A stretch of DNA of 42,267 nucleotides, from contig NZ_LNCU01000117.1 in NCBI RefSeq assembly GCF_001542415.1, positions 1-42,267 on the forward strand. The letters run 5' to 3'. Positions 1 through 7,570 of the stretch are shown here, in pieces. Below the pieces are notes generated by a model. That model saw only the letters and a program-made list of their open reading frames with translations, ran no database searches and was not told the DNA's origin. The translations under genes were made by a program, and so were the position numbers. Source of the DNA: Bradyrhizobium macuxiense. Lineage in GTDB: Bacteria > Pseudomonadota > Alphaproteobacteria > Rhizobiales > Xanthobacteraceae. Position 1 is the stretch's first letter. The number at the start of each line of letters is the position of its first letter.

Positions 1-1
1 G

Positions 2-1015
2 CTTGAGGCGTGTTGTCGCTCACCGATGACATTGCAGCGCGATTTGAAGCGGGCGCGGATAGTCCTGTTAGCGGCGGACGGGCGCAGCACCCGGTCGATC
101 GCCAAGGAAGTTGGGGTCCAGCCGCGGATTGTCAGCGTTTGGCGGCATCGCTATGCCGACCAAGGCCTTGAAGGGCTGCAAGACAAGCCGCGGCCCGGCA
201 AGCAGCCGATCTATACGAAGACGACCGACAAGCGGATTCTGAAGCTGCTGGATAAGCCGCCCCCGCAAGGGTTTGCGCGCTGGACCGGCCCTCTGCTGGC
301 CGAGGCGCTAGGCGATGTTGACGTCCAATATGTCTGGCGGTTCCTGCGCAGCCACAAGATTGACCTCGCGGCTCGCAAGTCCTGGTGTGAGAGCAACGAC
401 CCGAACTTTACGGCCAAAGCCGCCGATGTCGTTGGCCTTTACGTCGCCCCGCCGGCGAAGGCTATTGTGCTCTGCGTGGACGAGAAGCCCTCGATCCAGG
501 CTTTGGAGCGAGCGCAGGGCTATCTGAAGTTGCCCAATGGCCGCGCCTTGACCGGCCAGAGCCACGATTACAAGCGGCATGGCACCACGACATTGTTTGC
601 AGCGCTCGAAGTCGCCACCGGAAAGATCATCGCTACGCATTCAAAACGCCGTCGCCGTGTCGAGTTTCTCGATTTCATGAACAGCCTCACCGCGGCCTTT
701 CCGGGCCGAAAGCTTCACGTCATCCTCGACAACCTCAACACCCACAAGAAGAATGAGAGCTGGCTCAAGGCCCATCCCAATGTGCAATTCCATTTCACAC
801 CGACGAGTGCGTCCTGGCTCAACCAGATCGAGGTATGGTTCTCAATCCTGCAGGGGCAGTCGCTCAGCGGCACCTCCTTCACAAGCCTCAAGCAGCTTCA
901 GGAACACATCGATGCCTACGTCAACGCCTACAACGACAAAGCCGAGCCCTTCGTCTGGACCAAGAAAAAGATCCGTCAACGCCGTTTCAAGGGCCGCCGT
1001 ATCAATCAACTCTGA
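2..1015 (+). CDS. IS630-family transposase (5' end outside window)
   Basis: DDE transposase of the IS630/Tc1-mariner type. An N-terminal helix-turn-helix region (RSTRSIAKEVGVQPRIVSVW) binds the element ends. The catalytic core shows LCVDEKPSIQ, VILDNLNTHK and NQIEVWFSIL, giving the Asp, Asp and Glu of the DDE triad. DYKRHGTTTLFAAL is another typical IS630 segment. The first ATG in view is at 26, but the frame is open to the left edge, and the residues before it (LEACCRSP, then MTLQRDLKRARIVLL) match the usual IS630 N-terminus. The true start therefore probably lies upstream. The catalytic part looks intact. The left inverted repeat is absent, so the element ends cannot be defined; the right end should lie shortly after the stop, before the Sir2 gene. 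Confidence 0.88.
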   Translation, partial: LEACCRSPMTLQRDLKRARIVLLAADGRSTRSIAKEVGVQPRIVSVWRHRYADQGLEGLQDKPRPGKQPIYTKTTDKRILKLLDKPPPQGFARWTGPLLAEALGDVDVQYVWRFLRSHKIDLAARKSWCESNDPNFTAKAADVVGLYVAPPAKAIVLCVDEKPSIQALERAQGYLKLPNGRALTGQSHDYKRHGTTTLFAALEVATGKIIATHSKRRRRVEFLDFMNSLTAAFPGRKLHVILDNLNTHKKNESWLKAHPNVQFHFTPTSASWLNQIEVWFSILQGQSLSGTSFTSLKQLQEHIDAYVNAYNDKAEPFVWTKKKIRQRRFKGRRINQL

Positions 1016-1094
1016 TTCCGGGTACTAGAGCCGCGGCGCGATGGGCTTCGGCGGCAAGTCGCCTCGCTCGCCATGACGTAGACGAGACGGCTGG

Positions 1095-1901
1095 CTACAG
1101 CAGGAACGACAGCGCCGTCTCGCATTGGTCCTCGACCTTGAGCGCGAGCAGCTCGTCGGCGCGGGTCCGGCCGAGGTTGACTGCGGCAATCGGCAGTCCG
1201 CGCTGCTCCGCCATGCGCACGAAGCGAAAGCCGGAATAGACCATCAGCGAGGAGCCGACGACAAGCACGGCGTCGGCCTGTTCGAGATGGACCTGTGCTG
1301 ATGCCACGACATCGCGCGACACATTCTCGCCGAAGAACACCACGTCGGGCTTGAGGACGCCGCCGCAGGCCTCGCATCCGGGCACGACGAACGACGAAAA
1401 ATCGTCGTGATCGAGATCGGCGTCGCCGTCGGGCGCGTCAGCGGCATCAAACTCCAGCCACGCCGGATTGAGCTGCGCCAGCTCGCCCTGAAATTGCTCG
1501 CGCGGCGTCGTTGCGGCGCAGCCGAGGCAGCGCACCACGTCGAGACGTCCGTGCAGGTCGATTACGCGCCGGCTGCCGGCGGCCTGATGCAACCGGTCGA
1601 CATTCTGGGTCAGCAGCAACTCGCATCGGCCTTGCTCTTCCAGCTTTGCCAACGCGCGATGCGCACCGTTCGGCGCAGCGCGGCCGAACCGCCGCCAGCC
1701 GACCATGCTGCGCGCCCAATAGCGCTGCCGCGTGCCGGCCTCGCCGAGGAAGGCCTGGATCGTGACCGGCCGCGTTCGTTTCCAGTTGCCGTTGCTGTCG
1801 CGATAGTCGGGAATGCCGGAATTGGTGCTGCAGCCCGCCCCGGTCAGGACAAACAGGCGCTGATGGCCGGCGACGAAATCCTCGAGGGCACTATTTTGCA
1901 T
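1095..1901 (-). CDS. Sir2-family NAD-dependent protein deacylase
   Basis: Sirtuin of 268 residues. It removes acyl groups from lysines using NAD+ and yields nicotinamide and O-acyl-ADP-ribose. The NAD-binding motif GAGCSTNSGIPDYR is at residues 21-34, TQNVDRLH at 98-105, and the catalytic His of DLHG at 117. Two Cys pairs (125/128 and 176/179) form the structural zinc site. GSSLMVYSG lies in the C-terminal Rossmann half. The length and the GIPDYR form fit class II (SIRT4-like) bacterial sirtuins rather than CobB, but substrate specificity cannot be read from this. The start at 1901 has only a weak ribosome binding site (GATAGGCG). It is a single gene facing the IS630 element. Confidence 0.93.
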   Translation of the reverse strand: MQNSALEDFVAGHQRLFVLTGAGCSTNSGIPDYRDSNGNWKRTRPVTIQAFLGEAGTRQRYWARSMVGWRRFGRAAPNGAHRALAKLEEQGRCELLLTQNVDRLHQAAGSRRVIDLHGRLDVVRCLGCAATTPREQFQGELAQLNPAWLEFDAADAPDGDADLDHDDFSSFVVPGCEACGGVLKPDVVFFGENVSRDVVASAQVHLEQADAVLVVGSSLMVYSGFRFVRMAEQRGLPIAAVNLGRTRADELLALKVEDQCETALSFLL

Positions 1902-1991
1902 GACGCCTATCTAGTGCGGCCTGCGCCGGCTGCAAGAACGGCCGCGGTACCGGTCAACCGGCGAGGGGCGTCGCAAGAATGGCTGTAAGCT

Positions 1992-2825
1992 TCACTGCGT
2001 CGGCAGGACAAATACCTGTCCGGGATAGATCAGGTTGGGATTACGGATTTGCTGCTTGTTCGCTCGATAAATCAGCGCGTAACGCTGGCCTGCGCCGAGT
2101 GTGCGGTGGCTGATCCGCCACAGACTGTCGCCGCGCGAGACCGTGGTGGTGCCGATCCTCGGCCCGACCACGGCAGACGGTGAGCCCACATCCGGCACAA
2201 TGGCGGCGTTCGCAGCCGCGAGTTGTGGCGCGATCCCCCCGATGGTCATCCTGCCGGCCGCCGCCGCGGATCGCGCGAGCGCCTTGATCTGCCTGTCCGG
2301 CGTCATCCGCGCCACCATCGGCCCATCCTTCGCCGTCGGCGCGATCGCCACCGCCACGCGTTGCGTCGAGGTCACGTCCTTGCCGTCTCGCCGGATACGC
2401 AGGGTGAGGTCGTGGTTTCCCGGCGGAAGCGGACGCGGGACCATGACGAACTGTCCGGATTTGTCCGCCACCGCCTGATCGTGCACCTCGCCGTTGCGGA
2501 GCAGTTCTACCGTAGCGCCCGGCGTGGTGTGGCCCGCGACGACGGCCTCGCCCGTTGGCTCGACGTTGACGACATCGAACTCCGGCACGCCGGCAGGCGT
2601 TGCGGATGGCTCTGCCAATGCGTTGGCCAGCGCGGCGGTTTCGGCTTGCGCCTTGGTCAGGGTGGTTGTGTCCCGATCTGGCGCCGAGGCCACCGATGCC
2701 GACGCCATGCGTTGAGCGCCGATCAGCGGCATTTGCCCGGTTTGGCGCATACCGAAAATGAGCGCCGCGATGCCGCCGGCGACAAGCGCCGTCAACGGTA
2801 CGATTAGTCTCGCTGTGGCACTCAT
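1992..2825 (-). CDS. LysM-domain envelope protein with Ig-like domain
   Basis: Predicted membrane-anchored periplasmic protein of about 277 residues. An N-terminal hydrophobic segment (LIVPLTALVAGGIAALIFG) is followed by an Ala/Thr-rich linker, then a bacterial Ig-like segment starting near FDVVNVEPTGEAVVAGHTTP. A C-terminal LysM domain carries VSRGDSLWRISHRTLGAG and ends NPNLIYPGQVFVLPTQ. LysM binds N-acetylglucosamine polymers such as peptidoglycan. The chosen ATG at 2825 gives MSATARL and has GGGG about 8 bases upstream; an in-frame ATG at 2840 would add five residues. A role in envelope maintenance is inferred; no enzymatic domain is visible. Confidence 0.85.
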   Translation of the reverse strand: MSATARLIVPLTALVAGGIAALIFGMRQTGQMPLIGAQRMASASVASAPDRDTTTLTKAQAETAALANALAEPSATPAGVPEFDVVNVEPTGEAVVAGHTTPGATVELLRNGEVHDQAVADKSGQFVMVPRPLPPGNHDLTLRIRRDGKDVTSTQRVAVAIAPTAKDGPMVARMTPDRQIKALARSAAAAGRMTIGGIAPQLAAANAAIVPDVGSPSAVVGPRIGTTTVSRGDSLWRISHRTLGAGQRYALIYRANKQQIRNPNLIYPGQVFVLPTQ

Positions 2826-2956
2826 GATCGTGCCCCGCATGGGCTTATCCGCGCGTTTGCGCGCAACGATGGTGGTCCAGGAGACTGCTCCGATTTGTTT
2901 CGGCGACCAAGTCGACTGAAGGGGTACCCCGGTCGGTCAGCTGGACCGGCCCAACG

Positions 2957-3631
2957 TCATTGCCACTGCACCATGGTGACGGTGAGCGCCACCGCGCCGA
3001 CCAGCACGAGGCTGATCGCCCACACCGTCTCCAGATTGAACCAGCTCCGCGCGACATACCTCACGCCCAGATAGCGATAGACCAGCCAGGCCACGGATCC
3101 GCCGGCGGCGAGCATGGCGGCGGTGTGGGCGAGCGCGACCAGTAGCGCCATCGCAAGATTCTGGTGGATCACGCGTGCCGCCGCCTCGTGGCCCGTCTCC
3201 GCGGCCCCCGCCGCGCAGAGGCCAAGATAGATTGGCAACAGCATCAAGCCGGCGCCGTGCGCAATTGCAACAGCGAACGACCAGAGTGTCAGTTTCGTCG
3301 GAGGTATGCGCGCCAACGCGCGCGGATGACGGCGATTGACGAGGCGCATGACGCCGAAGCCGATGACGATGATCGCAGCCGCGGCCTGAAGTTGTCGCTG
3401 CCATTCCACCAGCGTGATCAGCAGCGCAAACGGCAGCAGTATGATCAGCATCGCCAACAGATGACCGGCCGACAACGGCAGCAGTGCGCCGGCCAGTGCC
3501 CGTGGAGACTTTTCCATCAGGCCGGCGGAGACCGCGAGCGGCCAGCCCATGCCCGGATTGATTCCATGATAGAGGCCGCTCGCGATGATGGCGAGCCACA
3601 GCCAGACGGCTGTCGCGCTCGCGTCGCTCAA
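2957..3631 (-). CDS. polytopic membrane protein co-encoded with SBP56
   Basis: Integral membrane protein of 224 residues with about six hydrophobic segments. Notable polar motifs inside hydrophobic stretches are YHGINPGMGWP (around residue 22), LSAGHLLAM, AIAHGAGLMLLP and LAHTAAMLAAGG. Several intramembrane histidines of this sort recall metal permeases of the HupE/NicO kind, but I do not recognise the family with certainty. Its ATG overlaps the stop codon of the upstream SBP56-type gene by four bases, so translation is probably coupled. The context suggests it supplies a cofactor (copper?) or moves a substrate or product for that enzyme. That is inference only. Confidence 0.8.
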   Translation of the reverse strand: MSDASATAVWLWLAIIASGLYHGINPGMGWPLAVSAGLMEKSPRALAGALLPLSAGHLLAMLIILLPFALLITLVEWQRQLQAAAAIIVIGFGVMRLVNRRHPRALARIPPTKLTLWSFAVAIAHGAGLMLLPIYLGLCAAGAAETGHEAAARVIHQNLAMALLVALAHTAAMLAAGGSVAWLVYRYLGVRYVARSWFNLETVWAISLVLVGAVALTVTMVQWQ

Positions 3632-5034
3632 TTCCAGACCGACGGGTAGCAGAACGAATCGGTCGAACAGTCGCCGCCTTCGAGGCGGATTTGATGCGGG
3701 CGATAGCCGTCGGGGAAGCTGACGAAGTAGTCGCCGGCGAGTTCCAGCCCGCCATCGCTACCCACCTTGGCCATGACTTCCGCACCCGGCATGCCGTCGG
3801 GGTAGAACTGGTCGTCCCACGTCGAATAGAGCGAGTTGGTCCAGTACACCCGCTTGCCGTCGCGGCTGATCTCGACCATCTGCGGGCCGCCGGCGTACGG
3901 CTTGCCGTTCGGGTGCGGCGTGCGTCGGGCGATACCGCCGATATGCACCGAGCCGGCAAGCTTCGGCTTCCTGGGATCGCGGACGTCGTATTGGCGCATC
4001 TCGCCGGTGCCCCAGCACGAGACGTAGAGGAAGCGGTCGTCCATGGACAGATCGATGTCAGTCACCAGCGGCGGCACTGCGCCGAAGCCCTGGAGCAGCG
4101 GCGGGAGCTTTTCCTTCGGTGCCGGCTCCGGCGGAATCGTCGCCGTCTTCTCGGCATGGAATTTTCCGCCCTCGCGCCACCAGGTCCAGATCGAAGCTTC
4201 GAGGTTGGTGGTGTCGACGACGACGCCGACAAAGCCGTATTCGCGGACCGGATCGTGTGCGGGCCTGACCTCGAGCGCCATCTGGTGGTTGGCGCCGAGG
4301 TCGATAGTCTGGACGTTGCGCCGGGCGCGCAGGTCCCAGAAATGCAGCCGGTGGCCGTATTTGTTCGCCAGCAGGTCTTCGGCAACGATGCCGTTTTCGA
4401 ACTGCGGTGGCAGCGCCCATTCGCTCGTCACCATGTAGTCGCGCGGCAGATTCCACCAGAAGTCATAGTGCAGGGTCTGTGGCCCGCGATCGATCTCCCA
4501 ACGGCCGAGCACGTCGAAGGTCTCGCAGTCCATGATGAAGACGCCGGGAGGACCCTGCGTGCCGTCCTTGCCGCCGCCGCCAAGCGTCGAGACGTAGATG
4601 CCTTCCGGCCCGCAATGGATGGTGTGCGGCCGCGAGTAGCCGGTCTTCTTGAACACCTCTTCCGGCTCGATGATTTTGTGGATTTTCGCCTCCAGCGGCG
4701 AAGGCTTGGTGTCGACGACGTAAATGCGCGATGACCGGATGCCGGGGATGACGAGAAAGCGCCGCTCGATGAAGGCGTGTCCGGCCAGTGGAGACAGGGC
4801 GGACGAGCAAGCGTTCCAGCCGAAATGATGGAATTCATCGCCCTTGTTCGGCATCGTCACGGTATGGACGATCTGGCTGTAGGTCTTGGAACCCGGCTTG
4901 ACGTCGATCACTGCGAGCGCGTCGGGCTTTGAGAAGTCCGGACTGAGCAGGAGCGTGTAGGCAAAGTTCTCCGCCGGCGCCTCCATCGCAAGCCTGGGCG
5001 AGGCGTAAAACGTGGAGTCAGGTCTCATCGTCAT
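3628..5034 (-). CDS. selenium-binding protein 56 family / methanethiol oxidase-like
   Basis: Protein of 468 residues of the SBP56 (SELENBP1/MtoX) beta-propeller family. Members oxidise methanethiol to formaldehyde, hydrogen sulfide and hydrogen peroxide using copper. Family landmarks are HHFGWNACSS (69-78), SRIYVVDTKPSP, RPHTIHCGPEGIY, YDFWWNLPRDYMVTSEWA, DDRFLYVSCWGTGEMRQYD, AGGPQMVEISRDGKRVYW and a GGDCS tail. The His-rich positions are kept. The position of human SELENBP1 Cys57 is Ser53 here, and the second Cys of CSSC is Ala79. The frame is open to 5379, but the ATG at 5034 has GGGAGG five bases upstream and begins at the conserved region. No cleavable signal peptide is evident. No SCO1 or MauG homologue, known from other mtoX clusters, lies beside it. 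Confidence 0.9.
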   Translation of the reverse strand: MTMRPDSTFYASPRLAMEAPAENFAYTLLLSPDFSKPDALAVIDVKPGSKTYSQIVHTVTMPNKGDEFHHFGWNACSSALSPLAGHAFIERRFLVIPGIRSSRIYVVDTKPSPLEAKIHKIIEPEEVFKKTGYSRPHTIHCGPEGIYVSTLGGGGKDGTQGPPGVFIMDCETFDVLGRWEIDRGPQTLHYDFWWNLPRDYMVTSEWALPPQFENGIVAEDLLANKYGHRLHFWDLRARRNVQTIDLGANHQMALEVRPAHDPVREYGFVGVVVDTTNLEASIWTWWREGGKFHAEKTATIPPEPAPKEKLPPLLQGFGAVPPLVTDIDLSMDDRFLYVSCWGTGEMRQYDVRDPRKPKLAGSVHIGGIARRTPHPNGKPYAGGPQMVEISRDGKRVYWTNSLYSTWDDQFYPDGMPGAEVMAKVGSDGGLELAGDYFVSFPDGYRPHQIRLEGGDCSTDSFCYPSVWN

Positions 5035-5758
5035 GACATCCTCCCGGTATGTTGGCTTGTCGCCAACGGCTCGGGCCGATCGGAGCATAGGGACGATCTG
5101 ATGTGCTCGGGGTCGGATCTCCGCGGGCGAAGTTGGCGGTTGGCAGCTTACGGCATCGGCTCGGCGCGCGAAACTGGTTCGCATCCTCTTGACGCGGCCA
5201 GGTTCCCGAGTCGCAGCCGGCCGGCGCCAAGGCCGGCGCACCTTACCGCTGTCGGGCGAGCCGCTTCGGCAGACGACTATTGCGCGTAGCGGACCGCGTT
5301 CGGGATGCTCCTGACGGCTGCAATCGTTGTTCGCGGGAATGAACATGATGCGGATCGGTGCGGCAATCAGAACGTGCATGTTTATTCACACGCGCGGAAA
5401 GCCCATTGAAACCGAGTCGCTCTCAGTACGAACGCCCACGGCAGAATCGGCAGCAACGAAAAAAAATTTTGCGGGTCGTGGCCGTATCGCTTCGCATTTG
5501 CAGTTCTGTCATGGAACGGTCCATCCAATTGATCGGTCAGCAGGTTTGAACGTCCTCTAGGTGTTCCGCGTCGAAGTGCCGCAAATTTCTGTCATTCGCG
5601 TGTAAGAAACCTGCCAGAATCCGGCAACAACGCGCGGCTAGCTTCGCGCCACCAAACAAACACATGTCGACGACCACGGTCGCCACGAGTGGACTGAAGC
5701 CATCCCTGGCGTCAGCGCACTTTCGCGCGCCCGGCGGCAACGTATTGGCAGGGGTGGC
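5035..5758. other. 724-bp divergent intergenic region
   Basis: Gap between the minus-strand SBP56 gene and the plus-strand multicopper oxidase gene. It must carry both promoters. I see a short hairpin (GCCGGC 5220-5225, loop GCCAAG, GCCGGC 5232-5237) and an A8T4 tract at 5459-5470 that could bend DNA. Short open frames here (for example 5327-5560 and the 5' extension of the SBP56 frame) have biased, low-complexity translations without recognisable motifs, so I do not call them genes. No tRNA or clear operator was seen. Confidence 0.5.
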
Positions 5759-7570
5759 GTGTCGCGACGATTTTCGACCATTTTCTGTGGGATCGTCGCT
5801 GCCTGCCTCGGGCTAGCCGCGAGCGGTATGACGGCCTGGCTCGGCGCAACAGCCCTGCAAGATCCGCCCCGCGTGCAACAGGACGTATGCGCTCGACCCG
5901 AGCCCGGAAGCGCTGTCGCTGAACCGACGGAATTGCGCAGCCGCGACGGCGTGCTCGAGACCGATCTCAGCGTTCACGACGAGAAGCTGCCGGACGGGAC
6001 GAGCCGCTACTGCTACCTGACGTCGGATGGGAAGCCGTCGCCGACCTTGCGCGTGAAGCCGGGCGATCAGCTCGTCATCCATTTCAAGAACGATCTCGTC
6101 GACCTCGATGCTGCAACCCCTGCAATCGACCGGGCGCTCGCCGGTGCGCCGATCTGCACGGCAAAGAAGCCGGTCGACCCCTGCGAGAGCGGCGCGATGA
6201 CGCCGGTGTCGACCAATCTGCACTTCCACGGGCTGACGGTGCCGCCGGTCTGCCACCAGGACGATGTGCTGAAGACCTCGATCCAGCCCGACGACAAGCC
6301 GTTCGAATATCGTGTGCGTATCCCTGATGACGCTGCGCCCGGCCTCTATTGGTATCACCCACATCTTCACGGCTTCAGCAAGACACAGGTGCTCGGCGGT
6401 GCCTCCGGTGCCCTGATCGTCGAAGGCATCGAACGCGCCGATCCGTCGCTCGCCGGACTACCCGAACGCGTGCTCGTGATCCGTGACCAGGATCTCGTCA
6501 ATCCCGACGCCCAGCCGTCGAAATCCGAGCCGGTGATGTCGAAGAGCCAGCTCGACAATGACGGCGACGTTGCCAACTCCGGCACCGGATTCGGCAAGCC
6601 CTCGAAAGACCTGTCCGTCAATTTCGTGCCGGTGCCATTTCCGAACTATCCGCCGGCGACGCTGCAGATGAAGCCGGGCGAACGGCAGCTCTGGCGCGTG
6701 CTGAACGCCTCCGCGATCACCTACCTCAACCTGGCCTTGCTGGTCGGCCGCGCACCGCAGCGGGTCGGGGTTGTCGGCATCGATGGTGTGCCCTTGCGGT
6801 TCGACGGTAGTCCGTCGCCGGCCGTGCAATGGGTCAATCATATCGGCCTGCCGCCTGGCTCCCGCGCCGAATTCATCGTCGAGGGCCCACCGGCCGGAGT
6901 GCCCGGCTTGTTGGTGACGCGCGCCGTCGACACGGGCCCCGCGGGCGAGAACGATCCCAACCGGGCGCTGATGGCCATCACATCCACAGCGGATGCAAGC
7001 GAGCCGCAGGCGGTGCTGCCTGCGCGCGTTGAGCCGCTGCCGCCGCCGGAGCGGCCGTGGGTTGGAAACGTCGCACCGGTCCGCGTCAGGAAACTGTTCT
7101 TCTCAGAGCAGCCGCAGGATCCGAACGACCCCAACAGTCCCACCAAATTCTTCATGACCATCGACGGGAACGAGCCAAAGCCGTTCGATCCGAACTCGGA
7201 CGTTCCCGACATTGTCGCAACGCAAGGCGATGTCGAGGACTGGATCATCGAGAACCGCTCGATGGAGCTGCATGATTTCCATATCCATCAGCTTCACTTC
7301 CAACTGCTCGACTGGTCCGGCATCGCGGTCAACGAGCCGTTCCTGCGCGATACCGTCAACGTTCCCTACTACAGCGTCCGGATGCTGAAATATCCCAGCG
7401 TGCGTCTGCGCATGGATTTTCGCGATCCCAACGTCGTCGGCACCTTCGTCTATCACTGCCACGTGCTCGAGCATGAGGACGGCGGAATGATGGGACGGAT
7501 CAAGGTCGTGCCGAGGAATACTGCGACTTCTACTGTGCCGCCTACCCAACCGACCAAAGGAGAGCTTTGA
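5759..7570 (+). CDS. secreted multicopper oxidase (three-domain laccase type)
   Basis: Multicopper oxidase of 603 residues. It oxidises phenols, bilirubin-like compounds or metal ions at a type 1 copper and reduces O2 to water at a trinuclear cluster. All four copper segments are present: HFHG (155-158), YHPHLHG (199-205), HDFHIHQLHF (near 508) and HCHVLEHEDGGMM (566-578), which supplies the Cys567, His572 and axial Met577 ligands. A hydrophobic N-terminus (IFCGIVAACLGLAASG) indicates export. The start is GTG with GGGG just upstream. The region between HFHG and HPHLHG has an insert with extra cysteines. The stop overlaps the next gene's ATG (TGATG), so the two are one transcription unit. The natural substrate is not predictable. 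Confidence 0.93.
   Translation: MSRRFSTIFCGIVAACLGLAASGMTAWLGATALQDPPRVQQDVCARPEPGSAVAEPTELRSRDGVLETDLSVHDEKLPDGTSRYCYLTSDGKPSPTLRVKPGDQLVIHFKNDLVDLDAATPAIDRALAGAPICTAKKPVDPCESGAMTPVSTNLHFHGLTVPPVCHQDDVLKTSIQPDDKPFEYRVRIPDDAAPGLYWYHPHLHGFSKTQVLGGASGALIVEGIERADPSLAGLPERVLVIRDQDLVNPDAQPSKSEPVMSKSQLDNDGDVANSGTGFGKPSKDLSVNFVPVPFPNYPPATLQMKPGERQLWRVLNASAITYLNLALLVGRAPQRVGVVGIDGVPLRFDGSPSPAVQWVNHIGLPPGSRAEFIVEGPPAGVPGLLVTRAVDTGPAGENDPNRALMAITSTADASEPQAVLPARVEPLPPPERPWVGNVAPVRVRKLFFSEQPQDPNDPNSPTKFFMTIDGNEPKPFDPNSDVPDIVATQGDVEDWIIENRSMELHDFHIHQLHFQLLDWSGIAVNEPFLRDTVNVPYYSVRMLKYPSVRLRMDFRDPNVVGTFVYHCHVLEHEDGGMMGRIKVVPRNTATSTVPPTQPTKGEL

Noticed and set aside
1040..1082. Possible remnant of a palindromic repeat beside the IS630 element (CTCGCTCGCCATGACG resembles an arm of family E)
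   Set aside because: Only a short one-sided similarity; the other arm is not in the window.
5035..5379. 115-codon N-terminal extension of the SBP56 frame
   Set aside because: Translation lacks family similarity, and the ATG at 5034 has a strong ribosome binding site.
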